Made by a program: the position numbers and the translations under genes
Source of the DNA: Planctomycetota bacterium
GTDB lineage: Bacteria; Planctomycetota; GCA-002687715; DRQF01
Direction: 5' to 3'
DNA: 44,028 bases
NCBI GenBank assembly: GCA_024275615.1
Contig: JAJRYU010000465.1
Coordinates: forward strand, 1 to 44,028
In this document: positions 8,737-17,933 of the stretch, one piece after another
How positions within the stretch are numbered: position 1 is the stretch's first letter
How the letters are laid out: each line of letters begins with the position of its first letter
Notes under the pieces: model-generated
The model's database searches: none
What the model saw: the letters and a program-made list of their open reading frames with translations, nothing else
Told to the model about the DNA's origin: nothing

Positions 8737-11147
8737 GCAAACCCAGGGGTCGGAGTCGCTTTGTCAAAGACCTCCACGGGAAAACTATCGACTTGAATAG
8801 CGTCGTTACGAGCGGCCACCGCTTGCTTGAGAGTCTCGGCTTCTTGCTTAGTTATCACTCCAGCTTCAATGGCCTCGTATAAGCGTGCTTCTGGACGCCC
8901 GCGCTCGAGTCTCCCCTCCTTCATGCTTTGTTTGATCTTGCTGGCGATCCGAAGACCTTCAGTAGCGATCACAAGGGCTTGCTCCAAACGCCCCAAGGCC
9001 TCGTCCTTGGATTCGGGTACGTACATCAAGTCGAAAAGCCGCTCGCGTTGAGGACCCGGATGTCGAAGAATGGCTGCGACTTGACTCCCCAAGCGATCGT
9101 GGTGACTGCGCCCTATTGGGTTGAGTCGGGACCAAAGGGCCACTGGGCCGCCCATGATCTTGCCCAAATAGGGCACAGGAAAATTGGGGTAAGCGGCATC
9201 GAAGCCCTTTTGGATCTCTGCAAGGCACTCTTCGGCGGCGAGTTTGACCAGAGGTAAATCTTCTTCTCGCCGGCCGTCCGATTCATAGCGTTTCAGAACA
9301 GCGGTCAGAAAGTACATCCAAGAAAGAACATCTCCTAACCGTGCCGAAAGCCTCTCGTGGCGTTTCAGCTTACCGCCCAAGGAGATCATGGCGCAATCAG
9401 AAAGGAGGGCGAAGGAAGCAGAAGCCCACTTGAGCTTACGCCAATAGTGGGCAGTGGGGCCAGTGACCGGACTGCTCGCCAACCATCCTCGACTGACACT
9501 GAGCAGGACACTGCGAAACAAGTTCCTGGTAAAATGGCGCACGTGACTGAAGAAAGCGCGGTCAAATGCAACGATGTCATCCTTTGCAAGTGCGTCGACT
9601 TGGGCACGAGCCCATGGGTGACAGCGCATCGCACCTTGCCCGAATATGATCATCGAGCGAGTTAGGATGTTTGCACCTTCCACAGTAATCGCGATTGGAC
9701 TGGCGATATGACTGTTGGCCAAGATGTTTCGAGGACCTTGCGAAATACCAGCTCCGGCGACAATGTCCATTCCATCATTCGTAACTCGACGGGACATTTC
9801 AGTAAAATGACATTTGACAATCGCAGAAATCACCGAAGGTTTGTGTCCTGAGTCGAGAGCGGAGCAGGTGTAGCGTCGTGCCGCTTCCATGAGGTAGGTC
9901 ATGGCACCAATCCGAGACAAGGGTTCTTCGATGCCTTCAAATTTGCCGATTGGCATGCCAAACTGATAGCGCAACATGCTGTAGGCGCCGCTGGCCCGTG
10001 AAACCAACTTGGCGTTGGCCACCATGGCTGCAGGCAAAGCGATTCCTCGGCCAGCGGCGAGGCACTCCATGAGCATGCGCCAGCCTTGACCGGCAAAGGT
10101 GGGGCCACCAATAATCGTATCAACCGAAACGACGACGTTCTCACCGTAGATCGCACAGTTGTGAAACGGTACGCCGAGGGGGTCATGCCTTTCGTTTGCC
10201 GAAACCCCTGGAGTTTCTGTCGGAATGAGGGCACAAGTGATGCCAGGGGACACGCCTTGACCCAGGAGATTCTCAGGATCATGCAATTTGAAGGCTAGGC
10301 CAATGATGGTGCTGACAGTGGCCAGACTGGTATATCGTTTGTTCCAATTCAGCTCGAGCATGAGCTCGCCAGCTTCGTTCTTAAACACCTTCCCATCCGC
10401 TTCAATCGATCCGGCATCGCTTCCAGCGTTGGGTTCGGTGAGAGCAAAGCAAGGCATGTGCTCGCCACTGGCTAGTTTGGGGAGATATTCAGTTTTTTGT
10501 TCATCCGTACCATAGAGATGCAGGAGCTCTGCCGGGCCAAGGGAATTGGGAATCATCACGGTCACACTGAGAGCGAAGGACCTGGACGCCAATTTGTGAA
10601 CCACGGCACTCAAGCCACTCGAACTCAATTCCAAACCGCCATGTTCCTTCGAAACAATAAGACCGAAAAAACCGTTCTTCTTGAGAAAGGTCCATACCTC
10701 TGGAGGCAAGTCCTTGTCTTTCCAGCATTGTAGGTCATCAACCAAACGACAGACTTCTTCCACCGGCCCGTCCAAGAAGGCTTGTTCGTCAGGGCGCAGT
10801 ACCGTGTCCTTAGGTTCCAGGAGTTTCTTGGTATCAGGGTTGCCGGAGAATAACTCGCCATCCATCCAAACCGTCCCGGCTTCGAGAGCAACACGCTCCG
10901 TCTCCGAGATAACAGGTAGTAGGCCCGCTTTTTTGAGAAAGCCCGCAATTTTTCCGCCGAAGAGTCGAGACCGCAGAGGTGGAATACAAAAGAGTAAGAA
11001 TGGCAACACCAGAAGTACGATGAGCCACGTGGGGGCTCCCAGAAAGTAGAGCATGCCAGTAAAAGCTGCGGTCCAGATAATCAAGGGAGCCCCCAGGAAA
11101 CCTAAGATCAAGATCGCAATAGTGATCGCCAGTGTTGTCCACGTCAT
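8733..11147 (-). CDS. fadE: FadE-type membrane-associated acyl-CoA dehydrogenase
   Basis: It has 804 residues, close to the 814 of E. coli FadE and about twice an ordinary acyl-CoA dehydrogenase. The ATG at 11147 has AGGAG six bases upstream. Residues 1-60 hold two or three hydrophobic segments that would anchor the enzyme. The dehydrogenase core follows (GFFGLIVSKEHGGLELS, CFALTEPNAGSDAGS for flavin and substrate contacts, GPTFAGQGWRMLMECLAAGRGIALPA, ILTRSMIIFGQGAMRCHPW). After about residue 520 there is a helical C-terminal domain like DUF1974 of FadE. It makes the first oxidation of beta-oxidation, acyl-CoA to trans-2-enoyl-CoA with FAD. It is divergent from the lipid-activation and beta-oxidation genes that begin at 12024, and together they cover a nearly complete pathway. 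Confidence 0.93.
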   Translation of the reverse strand: MTWTTLAITIAILILGFLGAPLIIWTAAFTGMLYFLGAPTWLIVLLVLPFLLFCIPPLRSRLFGGKIAGFLKKAGLLPVISETERVALEAGTVWMDGELFSGNPDTKKLLEPKDTVLRPDEQAFLDGPVEEVCRLVDDLQCWKDKDLPPEVWTFLKKNGFFGLIVSKEHGGLELSSSGLSAVVHKLASRSFALSVTVMIPNSLGPAELLHLYGTDEQKTEYLPKLASGEHMPCFALTEPNAGSDAGSIEADGKVFKNEAGELMLELNWNKRYTSLATVSTIIGLAFKLHDPENLLGQGVSPGITCALIPTETPGVSANERHDPLGVPFHNCAIYGENVVVSVDTIIGGPTFAGQGWRMLMECLAAGRGIALPAAMVANAKLVSRASGAYSMLRYQFGMPIGKFEGIEEPLSRIGAMTYLMEAARRYTCSALDSGHKPSVISAIVKCHFTEMSRRVTNDGMDIVAGAGISQGPRNILANSHIASPIAITVEGANILTRSMIIFGQGAMRCHPWARAQVDALAKDDIVAFDRAFFSHVRHFTRNLFRSVLLSVSRGWLASSPVTGPTAHYWRKLKWASASFALLSDCAMISLGGKLKRHERLSARLGDVLSWMYFLTAVLKRYESDGRREEDLPLVKLAAEECLAEIQKGFDAAYPNFPVPYLGKIMGGPVALWSRLNPIGRSHHDRLGSQVAAILRHPGPQRERLFDLMYVPESKDEALGRLEQALVIATEGLRIASKIKQSMKEGRLERGRPEARLYEAIEAGVITKQEAETLKQAVAARNDAIQVDSFPVEVFDKATPTPGFA

Positions 11148-11329
11148 GACATTCTCCTGTAGTTCCGCGCGCCATGTGGGCGTTCAACTTTCGAAAGGAC
11201 AAGCCTCTCAAATGTTGATTCAACCTTGAGCAGCCGAGTACTTCCCCACACTATCATCGGCAGAAGAAACCCCAAAGTGTGACCTGGAAGTGTCACCAAA
11301 GCGCCTCACCGCAGAAAGAAGAAGAAACA

Positions 11330-11866
11330 ATGAACTCGACAGAAAAAACAGGGTCGTCGATGACGTTTTGGCTGCTGGGTGGTTGGCTCTTTCTGAGCAT
11401 TTCCATGGCCTATGTCGCTGGCAGCACATTTTCGACTTTGAAACCCAATCGGCTCAGACGAGCCAACGAAATTTTTTCCCAACTTGAAGCGGAAACTGCC
11501 AGGCCGCAGGCACTGCGCTACGTCGCATCTGAACTCAACAGGAAGTTTTTTCTCCACTACGGAAACGCACAATTGGCACTTGGACTCTGCGCCGTCTTGT
11601 TGCTCTTGAAGAGCCGTCGCCGTTGGGCAATCGTGGCCGCAACCTTGGCTTTTCTGCTGGCACTCGTGTTTCGATTCTATCTCATCCCAGAAGCTGTTGA
11701 GGTTGGCCGAGCCATTGACTTCACTGCAAGAGACGTCTTGACGGACGAACGCCTTCGCTTCAACAATCTCCATCGCGCCTCCACAACAATCGAAGGCATC
11801 AAGATGTTCCTCATCCTCGGGGCGACTTGGGGCTTATCTCGTTCCCGGCCTCCCAAAACAACCTAA
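11330..11866 (+). CDS. Multi-pass membrane protein, DUF4149/TMEM205-like
   Basis: From ATG 11330 the product has 178 residues with four predicted membrane segments (about 12-32, 82-98, 105-125 and 155-172). The first segment (WLLGGWLFLSISMAYVAGSTF), the LHRASTTIEGIKMF motif before the last segment and the overall spacing resemble the DUF4149/TMEM205 fold, but the match is loose. The frame is open back to 11279; the later ATG is chosen because the hydrophobic segment then sits near the N-terminus, although the ribosome site (an AGAAAGAAGAAG tract) is weak. It lies between the divergent fadE-like gene and the CoA-ligase gene. No function can be assigned. Confidence 0.7.
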   Translation: MNSTEKTGSSMTFWLLGGWLFLSISMAYVAGSTFSTLKPNRLRRANEIFSQLEAETARPQALRYVASELNRKFFLHYGNAQLALGLCAVLLLLKSRRRWAIVAATLAFLLALVFRFYLIPEAVEVGRAIDFTARDVLTDERLRFNNLHRASTTIEGIKMFLILGATWGLSRSRPPKTT

Positions 11867-12023
11867 TCAAGAGATGCCCAACACCAGAGAAACTGCTCCG
11901 TATCAAGCTATTGGGCGTTATGTCCGATAGAGAAGTGGGGGGATGTTGCCTGCATCCTTGCAAGCTCAGTGTAATGGGCTGGGATGATCTCAGGCACTTG
12001 GCTTGAAATGCGGGGAGGTTTCT

Positions 12024-13526
12024 ATGAGATCTCGATGGGACGAATGCGACCCCAAAGAGACCAAGCGGATGCAGATCAAGAAATTGCGCCGCTATCTCAC
12101 CGAGCAAGTCCTGCCGTTTAGTCCCCACTATCGCCATCTCGCCAAGATAGGGCACATTCCGCTCGACGATCTCAAAGACCTCTCGGACTTGGCCCGGCTC
12201 CCCTTCACAAGCAAAAAAGAACTCTTGCCCAACGCGGAGGCAGGAAGCGGCCCCAGAGACTTCATTCTGCAGCCGTCCAAAGAACTCATCCAACAGGAAT
12301 TGCCAACCGGTGCCAAATTGAAATTCCTGCTCCGGCGGTTGATCAAGGGAGAAGAAGGATTGCAACAGGAATTGTTGCGCGAATACAATCCAACGCAGAT
12401 GTTCTTCACCACCGGAAGAAGCGCATCATCTATTCCTTTTTTCTTGACTCCTTATGACCAAGCTCTACTTCGTGAAACCGGACGACGCATCGTTCGCGTC
12501 TTGGGGTTAGATCCGAAAGCCGACAAAGTTCTGAGCTTCTTCCCCTACGCTCCTCACTTGGCGTTTTGGCAAGTGGCAGCCTGTGCTGAAGCCGGTGGCA
12601 TCCTCACGCTCAATACTGGTGGTGGCAAGGCCATGGGAGGCACAAGGATCATTGACCTGATGCAGAGAATGGAGCCCACTGCAATCGTTGGTATGCCCGG
12701 ATATGCCTATCACCTGCTCCGCTCGGCTCATCGGGCTGGCGCGAGACTCTCGTCCATTAAGCGCGTGGCTCTAGGCGGCGAAGCTGTCTCCCGAACCCTT
12801 AAGAAAAAGATTATTAGCTTGCTTCAGGACATGGGTTCAGAGAACGCGAAGGTGGCCAGCGTTTTTGGATTTACTGAAGCGAGACAATGTTGGACAGAAT
12901 GTGTCGGCGCAGACAACACAGGATTTCATCTCTCACCCGATCTAAGCATTGTTGAAATTGTCGATCCGAAGACGGGCGAGATCATGAATGACGGAGAAAG
13001 CGGCGAATTGGTCTATTCCACTCTTGAAGGTCGTGGTTCAGCGCTCTTGCGCTATCGAACCGGTGATCTCATCGAAGGTGGCCTGACTTGGGAACGCTGC
13101 CCCGGATGTGGCAGGAGGTTGCCACGCATGTCCAGCATCGTTCGCCGTGTTTCCAACGTCAAAAATCTCGAATTGTCGAAAATCAAAGGAACCTATGTCA
13201 ATTTCAATTCGATTTTTGAACTCCTAGATGCAGAGGCCGACATTGAAGAATGGCAAATTGTCATCAGCAAGCCCGATGACGACCCATTCGAGGTTGATGA
13301 ACTCACCTTGCACCTCGCCTTGGCTGAAGGAACGGAATTTAGAGCGATCATTGATCGCATTCAACAGCGTTCCAGAGCCTGTGCTGAAATTCAGTTCAAC
13401 AACATCCGAATCCACAATCTCGATGAAATGCTCGAGCGAATCGGCATGGAAACCGAAACCAAGGAACAACGCATCCTGGACCTTCGCCCCATGCGCGACT
13501 CAGCACTGAACAAGGTCGCAGAGTGA
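12024..13526 (+). CDS. PaaK-like (phenylacetate-CoA ligase family) adenylate-forming enzyme
   Basis: The product has 500 residues from ATG 12024, which has a near-perfect ribosome site GGGGAGG (12012-12018) five bases upstream; the in-frame TTG at 12003 lies before that site and is rejected. PaaK-family landmarks are LPFTSKKEL near residue 50, a phosphate-binding loop FFTTGRSASSIPFFLT, VGMPGYAYHLLRSA, GGEAVSRTLKKKI, FGFTEARQCWTEC, GELVYSTL, LLRYRTGDL and a CPGCGRRLPRM metal-type motif. These enzymes make acyl-CoA from carboxylates with ATP. Given its fadJ/fadA/patatin neighbours, activation of a fatty or aromatic acid is likely. The stop TGA overlaps the GTG of the patatin gene (GTGA), which implies translational coupling. 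Confidence 0.85.
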   Translation: MRSRWDECDPKETKRMQIKKLRRYLTEQVLPFSPHYRHLAKIGHIPLDDLKDLSDLARLPFTSKKELLPNAEAGSGPRDFILQPSKELIQQELPTGAKLKFLLRRLIKGEEGLQQELLREYNPTQMFFTTGRSASSIPFFLTPYDQALLRETGRRIVRVLGLDPKADKVLSFFPYAPHLAFWQVAACAEAGGILTLNTGGGKAMGGTRIIDLMQRMEPTAIVGMPGYAYHLLRSAHRAGARLSSIKRVALGGEAVSRTLKKKIISLLQDMGSENAKVASVFGFTEARQCWTECVGADNTGFHLSPDLSIVEIVDPKTGEIMNDGESGELVYSTLEGRGSALLRYRTGDLIEGGLTWERCPGCGRRLPRMSSIVRRVSNVKNLELSKIKGTYVNFNSIFELLDAEADIEEWQIVISKPDDDPFEVDELTLHLALAEGTEFRAIIDRIQQRSRACAEIQFNNIRIHNLDEMLERIGMETETKEQRILDLRPMRDSALNKVAE

Positions 13527-14467
13527 AACGGTCTGAGAGAAAAAGAGCCGGAGGTACGACACTCATCCTTGGCGGAGGCGGAGCACGGGGATTCGCCCAT
13601 TTCGGCGTTCTTCAGGTCCTCGAACAAGCTGGATTCCAAATCGACCGGATCATCGGAGTTTCCATCGGCGCTTTCGTGGGCGCTCTTTATTGTGATTGCC
13701 CTGATGCTGAGCTCATCACGCAGCGAGTTCATGACTACGTCCACGACCCAAAATTCTTGCGGTACTACAACCGCATGCTCAAGGCATCAAGAGGAGCGGG
13801 TCATTCGACCGACGACGACCCATCCGGACTCAGCGAATCCGCGCGAGCTTGGGGCCGAATTGTTGGCCGAGTTCGTAGCTACTTGCGAGCCACAGTGGCT
13901 TTCCACCGTTTTGTTTCACGCCCGGGGATCTTGAGCAATCGTCCGATGGAGGATTGCCTCGATTCGCTCATGAAGAACGTACCCATCGAGGAGCTTACTA
14001 TCCCTCTCACCATCGTCGCCGCCGATCTGGTCTTGGGCGAGAGAGTTGATATTGCTGAAGGAGAGGTTTTCTCCGCCATCATCGGCAGTACGGCTCTGCC
14101 GGGCATTTTTCCGCCCGTCTTGCGAAATGAGCACGTGTTATCGGACTACGGTGTCCTCTGCGCCATTCCCATGGAAACAGCCAAGAAACACAAACCGGAT
14201 TTGGTGGTCGCTGTTGACCTCTCTCCACCCTTAGAAAAGAAAACAAGTTTTGAATCTGGCCTTGAGGTTATCAATCGTATGGACGCGATTGGCTGCCAGC
14301 TTTTTAACGATCAAGCTGCCTTAGAGGCAGATCTTGTTATTCGCCCTGATCTTGGCAATACCAGTTGGGCTGACTTCCTGGAGATGGACGAGATTTTGGC
14401 CATGGGACGCTCTGCAGCCTTGACAGCGCTCCCTCGGCTCCATGCTCTGAGAACGAACGTCTCTTGA
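13523..14467 (+). CDS. Patatin-like phospholipase (RssA type)
   Basis: This 314-residue protein shows the patatin core: oxyanion loop GGGGARG (residues 17-23), nucleophile elbow GVSIG with Ser47, an ALPGIFPPV segment, and the catalytic Asp208 in LSDYGVLCAIPM. The Asp is normally followed by Gly (D-G-G/A), but here Tyr takes that place. It has no signal peptide, so it should act on membrane lipids or acyl esters from inside. The start is GTG 13523 within the stop of the CoA-ligase gene. It fits a supplier of free acyl chains for the ligase and the beta-oxidation enzymes around it. Confidence 0.9.
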   Translation: MKRSERKRAGGTTLILGGGGARGFAHFGVLQVLEQAGFQIDRIIGVSIGAFVGALYCDCPDAELITQRVHDYVHDPKFLRYYNRMLKASRGAGHSTDDDPSGLSESARAWGRIVGRVRSYLRATVAFHRFVSRPGILSNRPMEDCLDSLMKNVPIEELTIPLTIVAADLVLGERVDIAEGEVFSAIIGSTALPGIFPPVLRNEHVLSDYGVLCAIPMETAKKHKPDLVVAVDLSPPLEKKTSFESGLEVINRMDAIGCQLFNDQAALEADLVIRPDLGNTSWADFLEMDEILAMGRSAALTALPRLHALRTNVS

Positions 14468-14471
14468 CCAT

Positions 14472-14501
14472 CGACAAAATTTTGTCGGAGTACACTCCGA
14501 C
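14472..14501. promoter_or_regulatory. Two overlapping palindromes in the leader of the fadJ-like gene
   Basis: CGACAAAATTTTGTCG (14472-14487) is a perfect 16-base palindrome. It overlaps an 18-base imperfect palindrome, GTCGGAGT-ac-ACTCCGAC (14484-14501), with 8-base arms. They lie 80-105 bases before the fadJ-like ATG, directly after the patatin stop. Size and symmetry suit a dimeric repressor site. No T tract follows, so a terminator is less likely. Confidence 0.45.
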
Positions 14502-14531
14502 TTGGGCCATTTTGAGTATCTTGCCGATCCA

Positions 14532-14556
14532 GCGACACCTTCTGAGTTGGTGTCGC
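14532..14556 (+). promoter_or_regulatory. Perfect 8-base-pair hairpin before the fadJ-like gene
   Basis: GCGACACC (14532-14539) and GGTGTCGC (14549-14556) form a perfect stem with a 9-base loop. The hairpin ends 22 bases before the ATG at 14579 and could affect translation or mRNA stability in the leader. Confidence 0.4.
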
Positions 14557-14578
14557 GGCGAAATCGGAAAGGCCGCTG

Positions 14579-16651
14579 ATGGCAACCCATGATTTGGACA
14601 ACTTGACTGCCCTCCAATTGGCGGTGGACGATGGCATCTTCCTGCTCACCCTTGGCGAACCAGGAGGCCGCCCTTTCATCTTGAATCCCGAGACCATGGC
14701 CCAATTCGAGACCGTTCTGGCCCACCTGGAGGGCCAACAATCGCACGCGCGAGGCCTCATTATCACAGGCCAGCAGACCGCAGTCTTTTGTGCGGGAGCT
14801 GACCTCGATGTTCTGGCTCAATACTCAAGCGAAAAGCAGATATCAGATTTCATCGTCCGTGGGCAAGATCTCTTTTGCCGCCTGGAGGCCCTGAGTTTTC
14901 CGACTGTTGCTGCCATCGCAGGAACCTGCGTCGGTGGTGGTTTGGAATTGGCGCTCGCCTGCAACATCCGTTTGGCGAGTGACGACGCAAAGACGAAGTT
15001 GGGCCTTCCGGAAGTTCGCCTCGGTATCCTCCCGGCTTGGGGAGGTACGACCCGACTCGTCAATAAGGTGGGGTTGAAAGAGGCCTTACCCATGCTTCTC
15101 TCAGGTCGACTCGCATCTGGCAGACGTGCTAGAAAAATCGGGTTGGTGGCAGAGTGTTGTCCCCAAAGTCTTCTTCAGGGTCGAGCCAGATTTTGGCTTG
15201 ACAATCTCAATGCCGCCATCGCTCATGGACATACCGGCAATCCCGTATTTCGCTCAGTCGGCTTGCTGGATTACCTCGTCCAAGAGATCGCTTTGGTTCG
15301 GAAGATCTTCATAGGTCTCGCCGGCAGAAAAGTCATGGCGCAAACACAAGGCCATTACCCCGCCCCTCTTGCCTTGTTGTCCATTCTCAGGCAGTCAACA
15401 AAAGCGAGCTTGGAAGAACGACTGGATTTCGAACATGATGGGGTTCTAGCTCTGGCGCAAGGTGAAGTCGCGAAGAACCTGATCTCCATTTTTCGCCGCA
15501 ATCGCGACAAGGACCGTGGTTCCCCTTATGACTACGATGCCAAGCGTCTAGCACCAATTAATCGTGTCGCTGTCATTGGTGCCGGAGTCATGGGATCAGG
15601 CATTGCCACGGCATTGCTGACTGCGGGAAGAAACGTCGTCTTGCTTGACCCTTTGGGCAAAGCTCTTGTTGCCGCCAACAAGGCCATCGACAAGGAACTG
15701 GCCCTGCGCGTCAAACGCCGACGCCTCACGCCCCATGCAGCGCGCACCATCAAAGATCGATTGATACTCACTGATGACTATAGAGACTTGAGCGCTGCCG
15801 AACTCGTCATCGAATCTGTACCCGAAATAGCCGAACTCAAGAGCCAAGTTCTTGCTTCGATCGTCGAACATGCCAACAAGACAGCGATCATCTGCACGAA
15901 CACGTCGAGTTTGAGCATCGCCGATTTGTCCAAGGCTCTCCCCGGCCGAAGGCGCCTCTACGGATTGCACTTTTTTAACCCTGCGCCCAAGATGCCCCTC
16001 GTTGAAATCGTCCGTGGGCCAGGAGCAACCGACAAGACTCTCGCACGACTCACTCGGTTCTGTCGACACTTGGGCAAGACGCCGGTCATTGTTGCAGACT
16101 GTCCGGCCTTTGTGGTCAATCGTCTATTAGCCCCCTATCTTCTTGAGGCCCAAAAGCTACTAACCGAAGGGGCACCCCTGGCCGCCATTGAATCGGCGGC
16201 ACGTAGATTCGGACTCCCCATGGGGCCTTTCGAACTGATGGACTCGGTCGGACTCGACATCATCAAACACGTTTGCGACTATCTTGCAAGTATCCCGGAA
16301 TTGGGATTTGAGTCGCCCTTGCTCCTTACAAGGCTCGTCGAACGCGGTGAATTTGGCCGCAAAACAAAGACTGGCTACTATCGGTGGCGAGGTAGAAAGA
16401 AGAAGGCGCGTAGCGACCAAGAACTTCATCGTTTGGCCCAAGTCCACCCGGAAGCGCGCACATGGTCGAAGCAAGTCATTGAAGACCGCCTCACTCAGGT
16501 CCTACGCCGAGAGGCTCAGCAGATTCTTTCGGAAGGTGTCGTCAAAGACTCGAACGATCTCGACCTCGCTTCTGTCTTCGGCATGGGATTCCCACCATTC
16601 ACTGGCGGCATCGGCACCTGGGCAACAACAAAGAAGGAGGCGCTCTCTTGA
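14579..16651 (+). CDS. fadJ: Bifunctional enoyl-CoA hydratase / 3-hydroxyacyl-CoA dehydrogenase (FadJ/FadB-like)
   Basis: The protein has 690 residues, near the 714-730 of FadJ/FadB. Residues 1-200 form a crotonase domain with AGTCVGGGLELALACNIRLAS and LGLPEVRLGILPAWGGTTRLV, which supply the two catalytic glutamates. The NAD-binding domain begins with VAVIGAGVMGSG (Gly334 onward), and LHFFNPAPKMPLVEI carries the catalytic His. The C-terminal 3HCDH domain has FVVNRLLAPYLLEA and FGLPMGPFELMDSVGLDI. It hydrates trans-2-enoyl-CoA and oxidises the L-3-hydroxyacyl-CoA with NAD+. Its stop is overlapped by the TTG start of the thiolase, so the two are probably made together as the alpha2-beta2-type complex. 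Confidence 0.94.
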   Translation: MATHDLDNLTALQLAVDDGIFLLTLGEPGGRPFILNPETMAQFETVLAHLEGQQSHARGLIITGQQTAVFCAGADLDVLAQYSSEKQISDFIVRGQDLFCRLEALSFPTVAAIAGTCVGGGLELALACNIRLASDDAKTKLGLPEVRLGILPAWGGTTRLVNKVGLKEALPMLLSGRLASGRRARKIGLVAECCPQSLLQGRARFWLDNLNAAIAHGHTGNPVFRSVGLLDYLVQEIALVRKIFIGLAGRKVMAQTQGHYPAPLALLSILRQSTKASLEERLDFEHDGVLALAQGEVAKNLISIFRRNRDKDRGSPYDYDAKRLAPINRVAVIGAGVMGSGIATALLTAGRNVVLLDPLGKALVAANKAIDKELALRVKRRRLTPHAARTIKDRLILTDDYRDLSAAELVIESVPEIAELKSQVLASIVEHANKTAIICTNTSSLSIADLSKALPGRRRLYGLHFFNPAPKMPLVEIVRGPGATDKTLARLTRFCRHLGKTPVIVADCPAFVVNRLLAPYLLEAQKLLTEGAPLAAIESAARRFGLPMGPFELMDSVGLDIIKHVCDYLASIPELGFESPLLLTRLVERGEFGRKTKTGYYRWRGRKKKARSDQELHRLAQVHPEARTWSKQVIEDRLTQVLRREAQQILSEGVVKDSNDLDLASVFGMGFPPFTGGIGTWATTKKEALS

Positions 16652-17925
16652 AGCAACAAGATCAAGAACTCGTCGTCGTTGATGGTGCGCGCACTCCTTT
16701 CGCCTTGGCCAATCGGGAGTTCGCCAACATCGGCGCCGATGAACTGGGCAGCATCGCTTGCAAACATCTCTTGGCGCGCCATCCCGAAATGGCACAGCGG
16801 ATTGCCGAAGTGATCTTCGGTTGCGTTGGGCCTGACGCTACGGTTGCCAATATCGCGCGTGTTATCAGCTTGCGTGCTGGCATCGATGAATCCGTCCCAG
16901 CACTCACGGTTCAAAGGAACTGTGCTTCAGGTATGGAGGCCCTGGCTCAGGTTTTCCATCGTCGAGATCGACCATCAAACCGAGTATTTTTGGTGGGCGG
17001 AACCGAATCGATGAGTTCCTATCCATTCTACTTCGGCAACGAAATGAAGTCCCTTTTCTCACAACTGGGCCGCGCCAAGACCTCTGTGGCGAGAATACGT
17101 GAGCTACTCAAGTTCCGCCCGCGATTCTTGCGCCCACGGATTGCCCTCTTGGAAGGCTTGACCGATCCCATCTGTGGCTTGAGCATGGGCAAAACCGCGG
17201 AAAACCTGGCCAGGGAATTTGGCATCACGCGGGCGGCTCAAGACGAATATGCGCTCATGAGCCACCAGCGGGCGGCTCGATCTCAGGAACGTCTCCGAGA
17301 AGAGTCCGTTGTTTGTATCACCGAAGCCGAGGCGATTAGAGACGATACTTCTGTCAGACCCAATCAGGATTTGGCAGCCCTTGCGAAACTTAGAAGTGTT
17401 TTTACTCGCAACTATGGCACAGTGACGGCGGGGAACTCCTGCGCTGTCACTGACGGCGCTTGCGCCATGCTCGTGGCGAGCCCTCAGGCACTTGAACCCG
17501 ATACTGAAACACTTGGTTATGTTCGAGACTGCGTTACCGTCGCCTTAGCACCACAGAGGATGGGCTTAGGTCCCGTTTACGCCATGGCGGCTTTGCTTGA
17601 GAAGAATGGGCTCGAATTGAGCGACATCGATTTGTTTGAAATCAACGAAGCGTTCGCAGCTCAAGTCCTTGCTTGTTTGCAAGCTTCAAAATCAAAGAGT
17701 TTTTGTCGCCAAGAGTTGAATCGTAACCGCAGCCTCGGGGAGATACCACTTGAGCGACTCAACGTGAACGGGGGCGCAATTGCTCTTGGGCATCCAGTTG
17801 GCGCTAGCGGTGCCCGCATCGTGTTGACGATGCTGAAAGAAATGAAGCGCCAAAACTTAAGGTACGGGATCGCTGCCCTTTGTGTCGGTGGCGGCCAGGG
17901 TTCAGCCGTACTGCTTGAACGATAG
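16648..17925 (+). CDS. fadI: Acetyl-CoA acyltransferase (thiolase, FadA/FadI-like), TTG start
   Basis: The 425-residue thiolase has its nucleophile Cys92 in QRNCASGMEA, His382 in ALGHPVGASGARI, and the acid/base Cys412 in CVGGGQG, plus the NEAFAAQ motif. Length and pairing with a FadJ-like enzyme fit FadI more than the shorter FadA; the symbol is a best guess. The start is TTG at 16648: a perfect AAGGAGG (16634-16640) sits 7 bases upstream, the TTG overlaps the TGA of the previous gene (TTGA), and no better start precedes the LVVVDGARTPF motif. It cleaves 3-ketoacyl-CoA with CoA, the last step of the spiral. Confidence 0.93.
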   Translation: MKQQDQELVVVDGARTPFALANREFANIGADELGSIACKHLLARHPEMAQRIAEVIFGCVGPDATVANIARVISLRAGIDESVPALTVQRNCASGMEALAQVFHRRDRPSNRVFLVGGTESMSSYPFYFGNEMKSLFSQLGRAKTSVARIRELLKFRPRFLRPRIALLEGLTDPICGLSMGKTAENLAREFGITRAAQDEYALMSHQRAARSQERLREESVVCITEAEAIRDDTSVRPNQDLAALAKLRSVFTRNYGTVTAGNSCAVTDGACAMLVASPQALEPDTETLGYVRDCVTVALAPQRMGLGPVYAMAALLEKNGLELSDIDLFEINEAFAAQVLACLQASKSKSFCRQELNRNRSLGEIPLERLNVNGGAIALGHPVGASGARIVLTMLKEMKRQNLRYGIAALCVGGGQGSAVLLER

Positions 17926-17933
17926 GAAGACTC

